A stretch of DNA of 64,000 bases, from NCBI GenBank assembly GCA_043554545.1, contig CP121337.1:3286001-3350000 (forward strand). The letters run 5' to 3'. The notes beneath the pieces were generated by a model. It was not told where the DNA came from, did not search any database, and worked only from the letters and a program-made list of their open reading frames with translations. Made by a program: the position numbers and the translations under genes. Positions 8,691 to 16,557 of this stretch are shown piece after piece; within the stretch, counting starts at the first letter, position 1, and each line of letters begins with the position of its first letter. This DNA comes from UBA7330 sp043554545. Lineage in GTDB: Bacteria; Bacteroidota; Bacteroidia; Cytophagales; Cyclobacteriaceae.

Positions 8691-8715
8691 TAAAAAAAGG
8701 GCCCAATGGGCCCCA
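8691..8715 (-). terminator. Intrinsic terminator of the acidic lipoprotein gene
   Basis: On the minus strand: GGGGCCCATTGGGCCC followed by seven T. It separates the convergent receptor and lipoprotein genes. The plus-strand reading has no T run. Confidence 0.65.
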
Positions 8716-8741
8716 TTCATCACACATAAATCCTTATCCGA

Positions 8742-9491
8742 TTAATCATCGTCTTCTTCATCATCGTCGTCATCGTCATCATCTTCATACTCATCAGCTT
8801 CGAAGGCATCTTCCATTGTTTCGAGAATTGAACTCATAAGCTCCTGATTCGTGTCATCGCTGATTACGATCACCCCATTTTCATCTGGCGTATATGCACT
8901 AAAGTCAATGCTTGCAAAAAGCAAATCCAGATCCAAGGTAACCAGCACATCATTCATAGTGCCTTCATCCAAAATGATACCCTGTTCATTCTCAACCTCT
9001 AGCTCTAATTCCTCTGCCGTAGAAAATTCCACAAATGTAGTATCTGTTGTTCCTGGAGTTATGAAGTAAAAATTCGCAACTATTGTTTTACCGTCAACTA
9101 TATTTTCTAGTTCAATTTCGATCTCCTTATATATCCCGGGAAGTAATGCTGAAAAGTCAAAATCCGGATCGCTTGTGCCTGCTAAAAGGTCAACGATAAA
9201 ATTACCTTCGAATTCTATCTCATCATCCTCTGCCTCTTCTCCATTTTCCGCTTCCTCCTTTTGTTCCTCAACCGTTTCAAATTCAATTTCAGTTACCCCT
9301 ACTTTCACTTCTGTAAAATAATATCCATTTTCCGCGATACGTCCACCTGGACTTACAACCTGAGATTGAGTAGTTGCAGCTTTCATTTCTAAGCTAACCA
9401 GCGCATCAGAAGGAATATCCTCATCTGAATTACAGCTTTGACTAAAGGTTGCAATCAAACCTACGAGTAGTATAATAATTGATTTTTTCAT
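8742..9491 (-). CDS. Lipoprotein with poly-acidic tail, DUF4382-like
   Basis: Lipoprotein of 249 residues: MKKSIIILLVGLIATFSQSC gives a clear signal and lipobox with Cys20, followed by NSDED. The body parallels the lipoprotein at 2726-3421 (PGGRIAENGYYF, EIEFETVEEQ, GIYKEIEIELENI, NGVIVISDDTNQEL). Two highly acidic parts stand out: a Glu-rich stretch at about residues 74-96 and a C-terminus of some twenty residues that is almost all Asp and Glu. Such a tail could bind cations or a basic ligand, but this is inference. Transcribed towards the TonB receptor from its own copy of the shared ECF-type promoter. Confidence 0.75.
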   Translation of the reverse strand: MKKSIIILLVGLIATFSQSCNSDEDIPSDALVSLEMKAATTQSQVVSPGGRIAENGYYFTEVKVGVTEIEFETVEEQKEEAENGEEAEDDEIEFEGNFIVDLLAGTSDPDFDFSALLPGIYKEIEIELENIVDGKTIVANFYFITPGTTDTTFVEFSTAEELELEVENEQGIILDEGTMNDVLVTLDLDLLFASIDFSAYTPDENGVIVISDDTNQELMSSILETMEDAFEADEYEDDDDDDDDEEDDD

Positions 9492-9516
9492 GCTTTCTAT
9501 TTTTATTGTTTGAATA

Positions 9517-9546
9517 GAAAACCGAAAGCTTCTATAAATCCCTACC
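9517..9546 (-). promoter_or_regulatory. Candidate ECF sigma promoter (acidic lipoprotein)
   Basis: On the minus strand: GGTAGGGATTT, seven bases, CTTTC, G, GTTTTC, ending 25 bases before the ATG. It is identical in the first 11 bases to the motif at 4539-4568 and in the last 11 to that at 5192-5221. Confidence 0.6.
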
Positions 9547-9621
9547 TGATAATTAAAATATTTTTACGCCTGGCAGTTTACTACAATAGTTTAGGTCGAT
9601 GCGATCACCTAAATGAAAGTT

Positions 9622-9906
9622 TCACTTAAATAAGGGCGGAATTGCGCACTCCGTAATTTCAACGTCTTTCCAAACATTCCCTTTGATATAAGGCTCATTG
9701 GCTTTCCAGTGTTCCAGCTCTTCCAGCGTACTGAAATTCATCACCATCATCGACCCCGTCATTTTACCTTCCTTTAAGGTAGCTGCAGCATATAATAGTT
9801 TACCTTCTTCCTTTAATTTTTGAGCAAATTCCAAATGTGCAGGACGATGCTCCTGACGTGTTTCAAATCCATTGGGGTGATCGCGACCGATAATCAAATA
9901 GTTCAT
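9622..9906 (-). CDS. YciI-family protein
   Basis: Small protein of the YCII fold (related to EthD and muconolactone isomerase-like ferredoxin-like folds); the reaction is unknown for most members. The start is set at 9906 so that the 94-residue protein begins MNYLIIGRDHPNG, the normal beginning of the family; a frame from 9930 would add eight residues. Conserved points: RPAHLEFAQKLKEEGKLLYA with the His of the putative active site, GSMMVMNFSTLEEL, and KGNVWKDVEITE. A TAnnTTTG element (TATTTTTG on the minus strand) at 9928-9935 supports this start. Single gene. Confidence 0.85.
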   Translation of the reverse strand: MNYLIIGRDHPNGFETRQEHRPAHLEFAQKLKEEGKLLYAAATLKEGKMTGSMMVMNFSTLEELEHWKANEPYIKGNVWKDVEITECAIPPLFK

Positions 9907-9927
9907 AAGGTTAAGTTTAATGAGACT

Positions 9928-9935
9928 CAAAAATA
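9928..9935 (-). promoter_or_regulatory. -7 promoter element of the yciI-like gene
   Basis: TATTTTTG on the minus strand matches the Bacteroidetes TAnnTTTG box exactly. No TTG is found 19-21 bases further upstream, so only this half is supported. Confidence 0.4.
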
Positions 9936-10068
9936 ATTTATTCTGCCATTTATGTACTGAGACCTTTAACCAGCTTACAGAATTGAAGCTAAATATGTCT
10001 GATTTTGGAATGAAACATGCCTGAATTCATGGTTACAATAATCTTTTATTTATGCAGATATTACGCTA

Positions 10069-10980
10069 CTACCGAAGTAAATCAGTTGACAGCACTTTCT
10101 TCTTATATCGCCTGTTTAATAATGGGTACAGCAGCACCGAGCTTAGGATCAATGAGGTTCCCAGATAAAACCCCCAACTCATCTTTTCACTCTCACCGAA
10201 AATGATCAAAGCCAGAATTATCCCATAAACGGGTTCCAGGTTATACACCAGGTTAATGGAGAAAGCAGACAAGCGTTTCATTAACTGTACAGAAACCGAA
10301 TAGGCATATACCGTGCAGACCATAGCAAGAATCGTAATGTATAGCCAGTCGGAAAGTGAAGGGTTCAGTGACAGTTGCTCCACAAAGAATCCGGAATAGA
10401 TTGGAAAAAAAAGGAATATCGTTACGGAAGCCCCAACCATCTCATAGAAAGTGATGACATAAGGATCATAAATCTTTGTGAACCTTGCATTGATCACCGT
10501 AAATAATGCGGCAATAAAAGCAGATAAGACTGCCGTAAGAAGTCCTGTGAGATAATCCAATTCCACATTGAATATCACCCCAATACCCACAAATGCAATG
10601 ATGCTCAATAGGACCTCAAAACCTTTGATCTTACTTTTTTGAAATAAGGGTTCGATCAGGCTGGTCCAAAGGGAACAGGTCGCCATACCTGCCAGACATA
10701 CCGATACATTAGAAATGCGTGCAGACAAAAAGAAAAGGATCCAGTGTGCCGCAATCAAAGAACCAGTTCCTAAAATAAACCACAAGTGCCTACCTGAACC
10801 AATTTTCAAAGATCGCTTCCATAATTTAAGCAAGACCAACAACCCAAGAGCAGCCAGAAGTGTCCGAAAAAAAACCATCTCTACAGAAGGGGTTTCAATC
10901 AACAACCCTAGCACAGCCGTACATCCCCAGATCAATACAATGAAATGAAGGGTTAAAAAATCCTTTCGCTCCTGGGTCAT
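10069..10980 (-). CDS. EamA/DMT-family transporter
   Basis: Probable exporter of a small metabolite, in the inner membrane. The 303 residues hold about ten hydrophobic helices arranged as two EamA repeats; the N-terminus FIVLIWGCTAVLGLLIE and the second-half motif NLEPVYGIILALIIFGE are typical for the family. The C-terminal tail is basic and cytoplasmic (NRRYKKK). No substrate can be assigned from sequence. The next gene upstream on the same strand (11074-11505) is about 90 bases away, so co-transcription is possible but not shown. Confidence 0.88.
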   Translation of the reverse strand: MTQERKDFLTLHFIVLIWGCTAVLGLLIETPSVEMVFFRTLLAALGLLVLLKLWKRSLKIGSGRHLWFILGTGSLIAAHWILFFLSARISNVSVCLAGMATCSLWTSLIEPLFQKSKIKGFEVLLSIIAFVGIGVIFNVELDYLTGLLTAVLSAFIAALFTVINARFTKIYDPYVITFYEMVGASVTIFLFFPIYSGFFVEQLSLNPSLSDWLYITILAMVCTVYAYSVSVQLMKRLSAFSINLVYNLEPVYGIILALIIFGESEKMSWGFYLGTSLILSSVLLYPLLNRRYKKKVLSTDLLR

Positions 10981-11073
10981 TGAGATACTTTCCTATTTTG
11001 ATATGAACTCACAAATGCAAAGATGTCCTTCCAGAGCCAGATTAAAAACTCATCCTGCTTATTGTCCTTATGT

Positions 11074-11505
11074 TTACAAATCTTCAGGAGCCACATAAAC
11101 GACCGGAGGTTTCTGTGTGCCTGGTTTTGCTGCACTACCATTTGCTAATCGAAGGCCTTGATACCAGTACCAGGCCCTGAAAGGACTCATCCCATCAGCA
11201 ATTAAAATATCCTTGAAAAGTTGATCTGCAACAATGACCTGATCTTGTGGGAGTAATTCCATCCGCAATAGCTGGTAAAGCGCATCGTGTACCAGGGAAG
11301 CCCTCATCGAATTCAATGTGTCAATGGTCGGCCCGCTTGCACCATCCCAGGCATAGCGCTTAGAAACAACCAATAATCCATTTTCATCAAGTTTGATATA
11401 GGGATCGTCAATTTCAAATCCCACGATATTTGTCTGATACTTAAATTCTTCTACCAGTTGGTATTTATAGCCTTTGAGCTTTCGGTAATGGGTTTTAGTA
11501 TGCAC
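11074..11505 (-). CDS. DUF1353 family protein
   Basis: A 143-residue soluble protein of the DUF1353 family, found in bacteria and phages and without a settled function. The recognisable core is LLVVSKRYAWDGASGPTIDT, followed by a conserved SLVHDALYQLLR block and DQLFKDILIADGMSPFRAW. The C-terminus is Pro-rich (KPGTQKPPVVYVAPED). No phage genes are nearby, so it appears to be a resident gene here. Confidence 0.75.
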   Translation of the reverse strand: MHTKTHYRKLKGYKYQLVEEFKYQTNIVGFEIDDPYIKLDENGLLVVSKRYAWDGASGPTIDTLNSMRASLVHDALYQLLRMELLPQDQVIVADQLFKDILIADGMSPFRAWYWYQGLRLANGSAAKPGTQKPPVVYVAPEDL

Positions 11506-11637
11506 GGTCTCCCCTATTGGTTCATTCTAAATTTAATAAAAGATCAGTAATCCTTTAATCACCCTCCTTAAATTTTCAATGATCGACCCGGATGGAAGTG
11601 AAATTTCTGAACAGTTTTACATGAGACTTTCAAATAC

Positions 11638-11675
11638 CTACTAGTTTGTTAGTAGTTCTACTATAAAATTAGTAG
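11638..11675. promoter_or_regulatory. Double BlaI-type operator
   Basis: Two 18-bp inverted repeats: CTACT-N8-AGTAG at 11638-11655 and CTACTA-N6-TAGTAG at 11658-11675. Their centres are 20 bases apart, about two helical turns, so two repressor dimers would sit on the same face. The second ends 9 bases before the repressor ATG. BlaI/MecI proteins bind such TACTA/TAGTA dyads and repress their own operon. Confidence 0.7.
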
Positions 11676-11684
11676 CATTGTTTT

Positions 11685-12059
11685 ATGGAACTCACAAAAG
11701 CAGAAGAAAAGGCCATGCAAATCCTCTGGTCCATCAATAAAGGACTGATTCGGGAGGTAGTAAATGAATATGAAGAGCCCAGGCCTGCATACACTACCGT
11801 AGCTACCATTTTTAAGATTTTGGAAAAGAAAGGATTTGTTGGCCGAACTCCGATTGCCAACTCCCATGAATACTATCCTCTGATAAAGAAGGAGGAGTAT
11901 ACGCATAACTACATGAAGTCATTTGTTAAGAGCTATTTTTCAGATTCCTTCAAACGGATGGTCTCTGAATTCAGCCAGCAAGAGCAAATGTCTACCCAGG
12001 AAATGGAGGAGATCATCGAACACCTGAAAACACAAGTCGAAGCTAAAAAGAACCAATAA
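11685..12059 (+). CDS. BlaI/MecI/CopY-family transcriptional repressor
   Basis: Winged-helix repressor of 124 residues. The family start ELTKAEEKAMQILWSINKG, the recognition region RPAYTTVATIFKILEKKGFV and the switch residues between the wing and the C-terminal dimerisation helices are all present. It is fused by a one-base overlap (TAATG) to a membrane M56 peptidase gene, the classical sensor partner that cleaves the repressor on signal. A double operator directly upstream indicates autoregulation. In Bacteroidetes such pairs usually answer envelope stress rather than only beta-lactams; the inducer here is unknown. Confidence 0.92.
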   Translation: MELTKAEEKAMQILWSINKGLIREVVNEYEEPRPAYTTVATIFKILEKKGFVGRTPIANSHEYYPLIKKEEYTHNYMKSFVKSYFSDSFKRMVSEFSQQEQMSTQEMEEIIEHLKTQVEAKKNQ

Positions 12060-13303
12060 TGGAAAGTTATTTATTAAAATCGAGCCTGGTCATGGCTATC
12101 CTATACCTGGTGTATCGCCTGATCACTCATCAGGAGCCTAATCATCAGCTCAATAGGTTTCACGGCCTGGCATTTTTGATCTTCTCGGTGGGATTTTTAT
12201 TGATACCTCTCGAAGGATTGTTTATATCCTCTGAGACCAATGAAGCCATTTACGTGTTTATCAAAGGAGCGAGTGATATTCAATCAAATTTCAACCAGGT
12301 AAGCTCACAGGATTCCATTCCTATCTATTTAATTCTCTATTTGATTGGGTTTACCTTCTTTTCTATTCGCTCAATTGTTGGTGTGGGCACTTTGATTTAT
12401 CAATTTTTAAAATCTTCAACATACCATCGATGGGGATTCACGGTGGTTGCCTTACAAAAGGATGTGTCCCCATTTACCTTTTTTAATCTTTTGTTCATCG
12501 GAAAGCAACGCCTGGAGGCTGGAAACCTGGAGGTCATGTTAATGCACGAACAGGTACACCGGGATCAATTCCACTCTTTAGATGCTTTGTTTTTGGAGGT
12601 TTTAACCCTTGTCTTTTGGTTTAACCCTTTCATCTGGCTCTTTCAGCGGGACATCAAAGCTGAACATGAGTTTCAGGCGGATGCACAAGTACTCGAAAAA
12701 GGGATCAACAAATCAGATTACCAGCACTTTCTCTTCGAGGCAAGAACTGGGGTTTCCATTCAATTAGGAAATTATTTAAGTAATAAAACAAGTTTAAGTA
12801 AACGATTTAACATGATGACAAATAATAAAATAAACATAGGGATGAGCTACACGCGTGTTGGATTCTCGCTATTCGTAATGGGATTCATCCTTTTTATCAG
12901 CGCATGCGCTGTCATGGACAGTCAGGTTGACGTACCTGCTGAATATGAGCAGGGTATGTCGACGATGTATAAGACGATGGGGCAAAATTTACTATATCCC
13001 AAAAGTGCCAGAGAAGAAGGAAGTCAAGGTACGGTCTATGTGTCATTTACTGTCAATGAAAATGGTGATATAGCTGATATAGTAGCTGATAAAAAAAATG
13101 GATACCTGTTGGAAGCGGTTGTGGTAGTCGGATACGGATCAACTGAAGGTGCCAAGAAAGTTCCAACAGATATTAATGAGGATATCAAAGCTGAAGTAGT
13201 TCGCTCAACCGGATTACTAGGAAAGTTCATTCCAGCACAAAAAGACGGAAATCCCGTTAGCTCGGTGTTGGTTCTGCCGATTAAGTATAAATTAACTCAA
13301 TAA
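12059..13303 (+). CDS. M56 (BlaR1-type) membrane metallopeptidase with TonB C-terminal domain
   Basis: Membrane sensor-protease partner of the BlaI-like repressor. In 414 residues: two N-terminal helices, a third helix (IPIYLILYLIGFTFFSIR), then the cytosolic zinc protease with HEQVHRDQFH (HExxH) and a downstream EHEFQADAQV that supplies the third ligand, a helix near 265-285 ending ISACAV, and a periplasmic TonB C-terminal domain (YPKSAREEGSQGTVYVSFTV). Inside that domain is EAVVVVGYGS, which resembles the linker motif of SusC-type TonB receptors. There is no penicillin-binding sensor domain, so beta-lactam sensing is unlikely. The start overlaps the repressor stop by one base. Confidence 0.88.
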   Translation: MESYLLKSSLVMAILYLVYRLITHQEPNHQLNRFHGLAFLIFSVGFLLIPLEGLFISSETNEAIYVFIKGASDIQSNFNQVSSQDSIPIYLILYLIGFTFFSIRSIVGVGTLIYQFLKSSTYHRWGFTVVALQKDVSPFTFFNLLFIGKQRLEAGNLEVMLMHEQVHRDQFHSLDALFLEVLTLVFWFNPFIWLFQRDIKAEHEFQADAQVLEKGINKSDYQHFLFEARTGVSIQLGNYLSNKTSLSKRFNMMTNNKINIGMSYTRVGFSLFVMGFILFISACAVMDSQVDVPAEYEQGMSTMYKTMGQNLLYPKSAREEGSQGTVYVSFTVNENGDIADIVADKKNGYLLEAVVVVGYGSTEGAKKVPTDINEDIKAEVVRSTGLLGKFIPAQKDGNPVSSVLVLPIKYKLTQ

Positions 13304-13307
13304 ACTG

Positions 13308-13337
13308 AAAAGGGTGAGACTACAACTCACCCCCTTT
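13308..13337. terminator. Bidirectional terminator
   Basis: Stem AAAGGGTGAG / CTCACCCCCTTT around a seven-base loop, between the convergent M56 gene and cotransporter gene. A-rich on the left and T-containing on the right, it can act in both directions. Confidence 0.55.
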
Positions 13338-15537
13338 ACTTGAGCACCTCCTCAAAAGCCATCTCCTCACCGGCAAGCACAAATACCGTAGTGGGAAGCC
13401 CATCAGTCTTATCAAGAAAGCCTCCCAGGTATTCATCGTAATTTTCACCTGGTGTAGCTAACCCCAAAAACACAAGGTCTGCATCTGCAGATTTCTCTCT
13501 TAATAATTCATAGAAGGGTTGCTTGCCTGACGTGAAGATATGACTGGTAGCAGGGATTCGCATGGTTTTGGTCAATTCCTCCAGGTTTTTACCGGCTTCT
13601 TTTCCTGCCTCTTCGTCTTTCGTTACTACATTGAGTACCAATTCTGCCTGGTTCCAGTTAAAGCTTTTTTTCATCTGATAGGCAAGAAGGATCATAAGAG
13701 CTCCATTTCCCTTCAACCCAGCCCACCAGATATCAATACGTCTCTTGAAGCCAAATTTCTTAATTTCATTTTCCCGGATAATCAAGACATTCCTTTTTGC
13801 CTCATAAAACTTGCTGATCATGCGGGCATAATCGGGAAGGTGATTTTTCTCTTGTGTATCACCCAACACTACAGTATTCGGATAAAGACTACCCACACCA
13901 TATACTTCTACCAGCATGCGCCCTCCTTCATAAGGACTGACGGCAGAGATAATTCTAACCAGACTGTTAATTCCTTTATCCAGAAGAAACTCGCGGACGC
14001 TTGATTCCATTTTCTTTTGCCTATCCAGGTCAACTGATTCTGCTGGCAGAATAGAAGCTACAGTCATCAATCCCTTGTTTTGAACAATGTCATGGGAAAG
14101 AGAGATCAGGTACCATCGTTTGGTAGGAGCACCGGACAGCACCAGGATATGGGGATACCAGTTTTTAGGTTCAGAGCTGGATTTAAGTCTTAATAAAGCA
14201 CCCCTGGAAAGTGCCATCCATACCCCTTGCCATACATCACCCCAATTAGATCGCAAGCGTCTACTTTCCAGCCAAATAAAAGTTAGTAGTACAAAAACAA
14301 TGGCGATTATCGTTGCCAGTGGGTTGATCAGCACCATCACGATTACACAACCTATAGCCCCGGCGAATGAAAAAACCCATGAGATCTTAAAGGTTGGTCG
14401 GAAAGATGGACTCTTCAGGAAGTTCTCAATGGCAGAGGAAATATTCAGTACCCCGTAGGTAGCTAAAAAGAACATGGTAAGGATAGGTGCAATGATGTCA
14501 AGATTACCAAACCAAACAGCCAGCAACACTATACCCAGACAAAAAATGGTTCCAACTCTTGGTGAATCACCATCCTTTGTGCCTTTTCCCAACCATCGCA
14601 GGAAGCCTGGAAGTACATTATCTCTTGCTAAAGCCTGAAGCACCCTGGGGGCACCCAAAATACTGCCCAGAGCACTTGATAAAGTGGCCCCCCAGACACC
14701 TAAAAGTATCGCATCACCCCAAAAAGAGATCTTTCTCATAATCAGTGGATCAGCAATGAGTGTCTCCGCATCTACCCTGCTGGCAAGTATTAAGGGCAAA
14801 GTCATGTAGATTAGGTAGCCAACGCCTACTGCCAACAACGTTCCTTTTGGTATTGACTTGCCAGGGTTCTTAAGGTCACCTGAAAGGTTAACACCCGCCA
14901 TAATACCCGTGACGGCAGGGAAAAATATGGCAAAAACCTTCCAAAAACTTTCTGATTTCTCAGGGGCTGCCCCCCACATTTCAATGGTTGTGTTTTCCAG
15001 GGGCTTTCCCAGTACCAGCGAGACAAGCGAAACACCGATGGCTGCCATGATAAAGTATTGCACTTTAATGGCTAGATTAGGAGAGCTTATTGCCACGAAG
15101 CCGATAAGCAAAGTGACAACCACACCAACCAGTCGTTGATCAATCGCAGGAAACACGCTCGCAAAACTCTCGGCGAAACCTACGGTATAAAGTGCTACTG
15201 ATAAAGTTTGTGCAATAAATAATGGAATACCCACTGCTCCTCCGGACTCTATGCCCAGCGACCTGCTGATCATATAATAGGCCCCACCGATTTTTACCTT
15301 CTGGTCTGTAGAAATAGAGGCGATAGATAAGGAAGTGAGTAAAGTAATCAGCGTGGCAAGCGTTACAATAATCAGGGTACCGATTAAACCTACATTTCCT
15401 ACTACCCAGCCAAACCGGAGGTACATAATAACTCCAAGAATCGTGAGAATAGAGGGTGTAAAAACACCTCCAAATGTACCCAGCTTATTTTCCTGACTTT
15501 CCTGGCTTTCTCCCGTTGCGTGCTGTTTTCCTTCCAC
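13336..15537 (-). CDS. SLC12-like (Na-K-Cl / K-Cl type) cation-chloride cotransporter
   Basis: Inner-membrane transporter of the APC superfamily. The 733 residues begin with a short polar tail, then LGTFGGVFTPSILTILGVIM, the signature first helix of cation-chloride cotransporters, twelve membrane helices to about residue 420, and a soluble C-terminal domain of about 300 residues (ILVLSGAPTKRWYLISLSHD, then VYGVGSLYPNTVVLG and DADLVFLGLATPGENYDEYL) as in eukaryotic SLC12 proteins. Ion specificity cannot be assigned. A 39-aa membrane peptide gene lies 11 bases upstream and is probably in the same transcript. Confidence 0.85.
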   Translation of the reverse strand: MEGKQHATGESQESQENKLGTFGGVFTPSILTILGVIMYLRFGWVVGNVGLIGTLIIVTLATLITLLTSLSIASISTDQKVKIGGAYYMISRSLGIESGGAVGIPLFIAQTLSVALYTVGFAESFASVFPAIDQRLVGVVVTLLIGFVAISSPNLAIKVQYFIMAAIGVSLVSLVLGKPLENTTIEMWGAAPEKSESFWKVFAIFFPAVTGIMAGVNLSGDLKNPGKSIPKGTLLAVGVGYLIYMTLPLILASRVDAETLIADPLIMRKISFWGDAILLGVWGATLSSALGSILGAPRVLQALARDNVLPGFLRWLGKGTKDGDSPRVGTIFCLGIVLLAVWFGNLDIIAPILTMFFLATYGVLNISSAIENFLKSPSFRPTFKISWVFSFAGAIGCVIVMVLINPLATIIAIVFVLLTFIWLESRRLRSNWGDVWQGVWMALSRGALLRLKSSSEPKNWYPHILVLSGAPTKRWYLISLSHDIVQNKGLMTVASILPAESVDLDRQKKMESSVREFLLDKGINSLVRIISAVSPYEGGRMLVEVYGVGSLYPNTVVLGDTQEKNHLPDYARMISKFYEAKRNVLIIRENEIKKFGFKRRIDIWWAGLKGNGALMILLAYQMKKSFNWNQAELVLNVVTKDEEAGKEAGKNLEELTKTMRIPATSHIFTSGKQPFYELLREKSADADLVFLGLATPGENYDEYLGGFLDKTDGLPTTVFVLAGEEMAFEEVLK

Positions 15538-15548
15538 GTTCAGCTGAT

Positions 15549-15668
15549 CTATTTAAGATTGGTAAGAATAAGCCATATGATTCCTATGGGCAAAAAAAGC
15601 ACGAGGTATTTCACTAAGTTAATGTCATTAATAATTAGATTTCGCGGATGTCTACTCTTTTTAGCCAT
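15549..15668 (-). CDS. 39-aa single-pass membrane protein upstream of the cotransporter
   Basis: A short minus-strand frame starts with a strongly basic tail MAKKSRHPRN, then LIINDINLVKY and a hydrophobic segment LVLFLPIGIIWLILTNL ending in Lys. It stops 11 bases before the cotransporter ATG. The charge pattern fits a membrane protein with its N-terminus in the cytoplasm. It could be a small regulatory subunit of the transporter; no homologue is known to me and it may be missed by gene callers because of its size. Confidence 0.5.
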   Translation of the reverse strand: MAKKSRHPRNLIINDINLVKYLVLFLPIGIIWLILTNLK

Positions 15669-15727
15669 GGCAAAATTGAATTCAAATTGTGGTTATCTTG
15701 TTTAGTCCTTTAGTGAAACACACATTA

Positions 15728-16525
15728 ATGAAGGTTTGTAAATACGTGAAGGTTGATCAACAGCTAGTTGGCTATGCCATGACCTTGTTATGCCTTATGA
15801 GTTCATGTAGTACAAATACGCCAAATCAGTCGAACACCTTTCCTGTTAGTCATGAGACATTCTCTAGCTTACTAAGTAAGCATGTTGACGAAGATGGATT
15901 TGTTGATTATCAAGGTTTTAATCAGGATAGGAATCAATTAAAGGCCTATCTCAAACTTATTACCGAAAATGCGCCAAATGACATCAACTGGTCTGATGAT
16001 GATCAGATTGCTTACTGGATAAACCTCTACAATGCTTTTACCATTGAGCTCATCCTTGAACATTATCCGGTTCAAAGTATTAAAGATATCGGAAGTGCGA
16101 TCCAGGTTCCTTTTGTCAATACTCCGTGGGATATCAAATTCATCGTCATTGGTAAAGAGACTTATGACCTCAACAACATCGAGCATGGGATTCTGCGGGA
16201 AAAATGGAACGAACCCAGAATTCACTTTGCGGTAAATTGCGCCAGTTATTCCTGTCCAAAACTCCGAAAGGAAGCGTATGAAGGTACAAAGCTAAATCTG
16301 CAGTTGGAAGAACAAGCCAGCGCTTTTATCAATGATGAAAGGTTCAATAAAATTTCTGAAGATAAGGCCATCCTTTCCAGGTTATTCTTCTGGTATAAAG
16401 GTGATTTCAATAAATCCACCTCTTTGAGGGAATTTATCAACCAATACAGTGAAGTAAAAGTCTCCGAACAAACGGAAATTGAACACCTGGATTATAACTG
16501 GGATCTAAATGAGCTTGTCAAGTAA
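15728..16525 (+). CDS. DUF547 lipoprotein
   Basis: Exported protein with a DUF547 domain, a papain/transglutaminase-related fold whose activity is undetermined in bacteria. The start at 15728 gives MKVCKYVKVDQQLVGYAM, a hydrophobic stretch and lipobox LMSSC with Cys26 followed by STN; a GTG at 15689 would add 13 residues before the signal. Family landmarks in order: DGFVDYQGF, QIAYWINLYNAFTIELILEH, HFAVNCASYSCPKL with the conserved Cys, and AILSRLFFWYKGDF. Total 265 residues, full length for the family. Confidence 0.88.
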   Translation: MKVCKYVKVDQQLVGYAMTLLCLMSSCSTNTPNQSNTFPVSHETFSSLLSKHVDEDGFVDYQGFNQDRNQLKAYLKLITENAPNDINWSDDDQIAYWINLYNAFTIELILEHYPVQSIKDIGSAIQVPFVNTPWDIKFIVIGKETYDLNNIEHGILREKWNEPRIHFAVNCASYSCPKLRKEAYEGTKLNLQLEEQASAFINDERFNKISEDKAILSRLFFWYKGDFNKSTSLREFINQYSEVKVSEQTEIEHLDYNWDLNELVK

Positions 16526-16557
16526 GAAGGCTGATATTGAAACAGATTTGTCATGAT

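Noticed and set aside
11685..13303. Beta-lactam resistance regulator (BlaI-BlaR1 sensu stricto)
   Set aside because: The protease lacks a penicillin-binding domain and no beta-lactamase or PBP2a gene is adjacent.
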